From an uncultured Sphingomonadales bacterium (GTDB lineage Bacteria; Pseudomonadota; Alphaproteobacteria; Sphingomonadales; Sphingomonadaceae): a DNA stretch of 8,353 nucleotides. The stretch is from NCBI GenBank assembly GCA_903958285.1, contig CAJBSR010000018.1:1-8353 (forward strand). Direction: 5' to 3'. Positions within the stretch are counted from its first letter, which is position 1; the number at the start of each line of letters is the position of its first letter. Both the position numbers and the translations under genes were made by a program. Positions 6,721 to 8,353 of the stretch are shown piece by piece. The notes under the pieces are model-generated. The model made no database searches. It was not told where the DNA came from and saw only the letters and a list, made by a program, of their open reading frames with translations.

Positions 6721-7293
6721 ATGGAAATCCGCATCTCAGGACACAGAGTTGATACAGGCGATGCTCTCCAGACACATGTGAGCGACAGGCTCCAAGCGAT
6801 TGCCGACAAGTATTTCCAGCGCACGCATTCCGCCCATGCCACTTTCTCCAAAGGGCCGCACGATCACGGATTTGCATGTGACATTGTGATGCACGTTGTG
6901 CGCGGTGTCGTGCTGAAGGCGTCGCATACCGGACAGGAAGCCCGCCCCGCCTTTGAGGGTGCCGCCGACAAAATCGAAAAACAGCTGCGTCGCTATAAGC
7001 GCCGCCTTCGGGATGATCATAGCGGCCCTTCAGCCATTACACCGCCCGAAGACAATGCCGGATATACGGTGTTTGAGCCTATGGCCGATGACGACGTCGC
7101 AGCCGGGGACAATCCGGTCGTGATTGCTGAAACGCGCGTCGATGTGCCGGAAGCCAGCGTCTCCGATGCCGTGATGATGCTCGATCTGCGGCACACCAAC
7201 GCCATGCTGTTCCGCAATGCCGGCACCGGCACCTACAATATGGTGTACCGCCGCAATGATGGGACGATCGGGTGGGTGGAACCGCACGTTTGA
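6721..7293 (+). CDS. hpf: Long-form ribosome hibernation promoting factor
   Basis: Long HPF binds the 30S decoding region and joins two 70S ribosomes into inactive 100S dimers in stationary phase or starvation. The 190-residue protein shows the N-terminal S30AE fold (about residues 1-105: MEIRISGHRVDTGDAL, the basic segment AADKIEKQLRRYKRRLRDDH). A variable acidic linker spans about 106-132. The C-terminal dimerisation domain (about 133-190) contains VIAETRVDVPEASVSDAVM and NAMLFRNAGTGTYNMVYRR, ending in DGTIGWVEPHV. This second domain separates it from short HPF/RaiA of enterics. It stands 49 bases after dnaQ and 79 bases before ptsN. The hpf-ptsN pairing recalls the rpoN-hpf-ptsN cluster of gammaproteobacteria, though rpoN is absent here. 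Confidence 0.95.
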   Translation: MEIRISGHRVDTGDALQTHVSDRLQAIADKYFQRTHSAHATFSKGPHDHGFACDIVMHVVRGVVLKASHTGQEARPAFEGAADKIEKQLRRYKRRLRDDHSGPSAITPPEDNAGYTVFEPMADDDVAAGDNPVVIAETRVDVPEASVSDAVMMLDLRHTNAMLFRNAGTGTYNMVYRRNDGTIGWVEPHV

Positions 7294-7301
7294 GCGGCCA
7301 T

Positions 7302-7317
7302 AAGGAGACGGAGCTTG
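7302..7317 (+). promoter_or_regulatory. Orphan Shine-Dalgarno plus TTG codon in the hpf-ptsN spacer
   Basis: AAGGAG (7302-7307) is followed after 7 bases by TTG (7315-7317), an ideal initiation layout. The reading frame it opens is not that of ptsN; it runs to 7509, overlapping ptsN by 137 bases, and encodes 64 residues with no recognisable motif. The annotated ptsN ATG lacks a comparable site. It could be a leader ORF feeding ribosomes to ptsN, a relic, or chance. Confidence 0.3.
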
Positions 7318-7372
7318 CGGGAACGCCTGTTTCTGTTAAAGGCGCCTCCCAAATTTCCATTCTGGACATTCT

Positions 7373-7840
7373 ATGACAGAGATCAGCTCTCTTCTCGTCC
7401 CCGGCGCTGTCGCCGCGGGAGCGAACATCACAACGTCCAAGGCGCTGTTTCAGCAGCTTGGGCAGGTGGCAGAACGCGAATATGGCTTGCCGGCAACGGA
7501 CGTTGTTGATCGGCTGACGGAGCGTGAGCGTCTTGGCTCGACCGGTTTTGGCGGTGGCGTGGCGATTCCACATGGTAAAATTGACGGGCTCACCCAAGTT
7601 GTTGGCCTGTTCATCCAGCTCGCTCAGCCTGTGGACGTGAAAGCGATTGACGATCTCCCTGTTGATCTCGTTTTTTGCCTTTTGTCGCCGCCCGATGCCG
7701 GGTCAGAGCATCTGAAGGCCTTGGCGCAAGTGAGTCGCTGGCTGCGGGACCGAACCTTTGTCGCCAAACTGCGCGGCGCCGGGTCAGCGGATGCCATTTA
7801 CGCCCTCTTCGCCGCGTCCCAAGCACGCGACGCTGCCTGA
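7373..7840 (+). CDS. ptsN: Nitrogen PTS enzyme IIA (EIIA-Ntr)
   Basis: PtsN is the terminal phospho-acceptor of the nitrogen phosphotransferase system (PtsP-NPr-PtsN). It regulates potassium transport, stress and nitrogen/carbon balance through its phosphorylation state. It carries no transported sugar. The 155-residue protein is of normal length and consists of one PTS-EIIA type 2 domain. The active-site region ERLGSTGFGGGVAIPHGK places the phosphorylated histidine at residue 67, followed by DLVFCLLSPPDAGSEHLKALAQVSRWLRD typical of the family. An upstream in-frame stop at 7337-7339 and the conserved N-terminus favour the ATG at 7373, although only a weak GGAC lies upstream of it. Together with the PEP-dikinase regulator in the same arm, it ties this locus to cellular PEP status. 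Confidence 0.94.
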   Translation: MTEISSLLVPGAVAAGANITTSKALFQQLGQVAEREYGLPATDVVDRLTERERLGSTGFGGGVAIPHGKIDGLTQVVGLFIQLAQPVDVKAIDDLPVDLVFCLLSPPDAGSEHLKALAQVSRWLRDRTFVAKLRGAGSADAIYALFAASQARDAA

Positions 7841-7858
7841 TCCCCGGGGGCACGGGAC

Positions 7859-8347
7859 ATGACGCCCCGCCTCGCCACCGGCATTTATGTGAATGCACTT
7901 ATCCGGCGGGTGAACCAGTCGGGCGGCATGGCGATGGTGCTGGCCAAAGGCGATGAAACAGCCGGCGCGCTGATCCTCATCACGCGTGAAAAAGGGCGGT
8001 ATTCCGGCATATTGGAGCGCGCGCTGACCCCTGATGGCAGCTACAAATGGACCCCTGTCTTCTCGCAAGCCATTGAAGAAGAAGCAGAAATCGTGATCGT
8101 TGGATTACCGCTCTTGATGTCTGGCACTCATGGTCCAGCCGCCAAGGCCGCCACCACAGAAGCAAAACGACTCAGTACGGTTCTCTCCGTGCCTGTTGAA
8201 ATGTTTGATGAGCGTATGACCACGGTTGCGGCTGATCGCGTGCTCAAAGAGGCTGATTTAAGTGCCACTGCCCGACGCCAATTCGTCGACAAAGTAGCCG
8301 CGGCAATCATGCTTCAAGCCTGGCTTGAAAGACGCCGCTCGTCATGA
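7859..8347 (+). CDS. In-frame chimera: DUF1491 N-terminal part fused to RuvX C-terminal half
   Basis: This 162-residue ORF joins two unrelated partial proteins. Residues 1 to about 70 match the start of the alphaproteobacterial DUF1491 family (function unknown): PRLATGIYVNALIRRV, MVLAKGDETAGALIL, then GSYKWTPV. The family's conserved C-terminal RRxxFDPDLWVIELD-type block is missing. From about residue 72 (nt 8072) it reads as RuvX/YqgF, the RNase H-like Holliday-junction resolvase and 16S rRNA maturation factor: VIVGLPLLMSG (79-89), GPAAKAATTEAKRL, MFDERMTTVAADRVLKEA and VDKVAAAIMLQAWLE. The RuvX N-terminus, with the DxGxxxxG strand carrying the first catalytic aspartate, is absent, so resolvase activity is unlikely. 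It starts 18 bases after ptsN, the usual DUF1491 position as I recall it. The RuvX assignment is firm; whether the fusion is biological or an assembly join is not known. Confidence 0.85.
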   Translation: MTPRLATGIYVNALIRRVNQSGGMAMVLAKGDETAGALILITREKGRYSGILERALTPDGSYKWTPVFSQAIEEEAEIVIVGLPLLMSGTHGPAAKAATTEAKRLSTVLSVPVEMFDERMTTVAADRVLKEADLSATARRQFVDKVAAAIMLQAWLERRRSS

Positions 8348-8353
8348 ATCACG
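8344..8353 (+). CDS. Start of a further gene, possibly pyrB (only 10 bases visible)
   Basis: An ATG overlaps the stop of the chimera as ATGA, the same coupling used between other genes here. Only Met-Asn-His can be read. In many alphaproteobacteria ruvX is followed by pyrB (aspartate carbamoyltransferase) and pyrC, so pyrB is the contextual guess; the sequence itself cannot confirm it. Confidence 0.25.

Overview
The window looks like chromosomal DNA of an alphaproteobacterium, most likely of the Sphingomonadales. The evidence is the gene order rho - hemJ - hemE <-> PEP-dikinase regulator - maf - aroE - coaE - dnaQ. That order is the conserved neighbourhood of the replication origin described for Caulobacter and Rickettsia, where the origin lies between hemE and the gene called RP001/CC_0001. 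The DUF1491-type sequence near the right end is also typical of alphaproteobacteria. The order assignment is an inference from remembered gene order, not from a search.

Left arm, minus strand, positions 1-2827: hemE (uroporphyrinogen decarboxylase) and hemJ (protoporphyrinogen oxidase) are separated by 4 bases. After a 158-base gap comes rho (transcription terminator), whose last residues run off the window. The gap holds a candidate promoter and a small inverted repeat.

Centre, positions 2828-3141: this 314-base divergent intergenic stretch has no credible gene. It holds one perfect DnaA box, a second box with one mismatch, a short AT-rich patch beside hemE, four GANTC methylation sites packed into 111 bases and a perfect 15-base palindrome. 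I call it the probable chromosomal origin (oriC).

Right arm, plus strand, positions 3142-8347: the PEP-dikinase regulatory kinase/phosphorylase, maf, aroE and coaE are chained by stop/start overlaps, followed 8 bases later by dnaQ. After a 49-base gap come long-form hpf and then ptsN (EIIA-Ntr). Both arms are transcribed away from the origin, so all genes are co-directional with replication. The arms supply haem synthesis, shikimate and CoA synthesis, replication proofreading, ribosome hibernation and PEP/nitrogen-PTS signalling.

The clear anomaly is the last complete ORF (7859-8347). Its first ~70 codons are the N-terminal part of a DUF1491 protein. From about codon 72 it becomes the C-terminal half of RuvX (YqgF, Holliday-junction resolvase family) in the same frame. 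The DUF1491 C-terminus and the RuvX N-terminus, including its first catalytic aspartate, are both missing. A new ATG overlaps the stop codon, as if the usual gene downstream of ruvX (often pyrB) follows. This is either an in-frame deletion fusing two distant loci or an assembly chimera, and the sequence alone cannot separate them.
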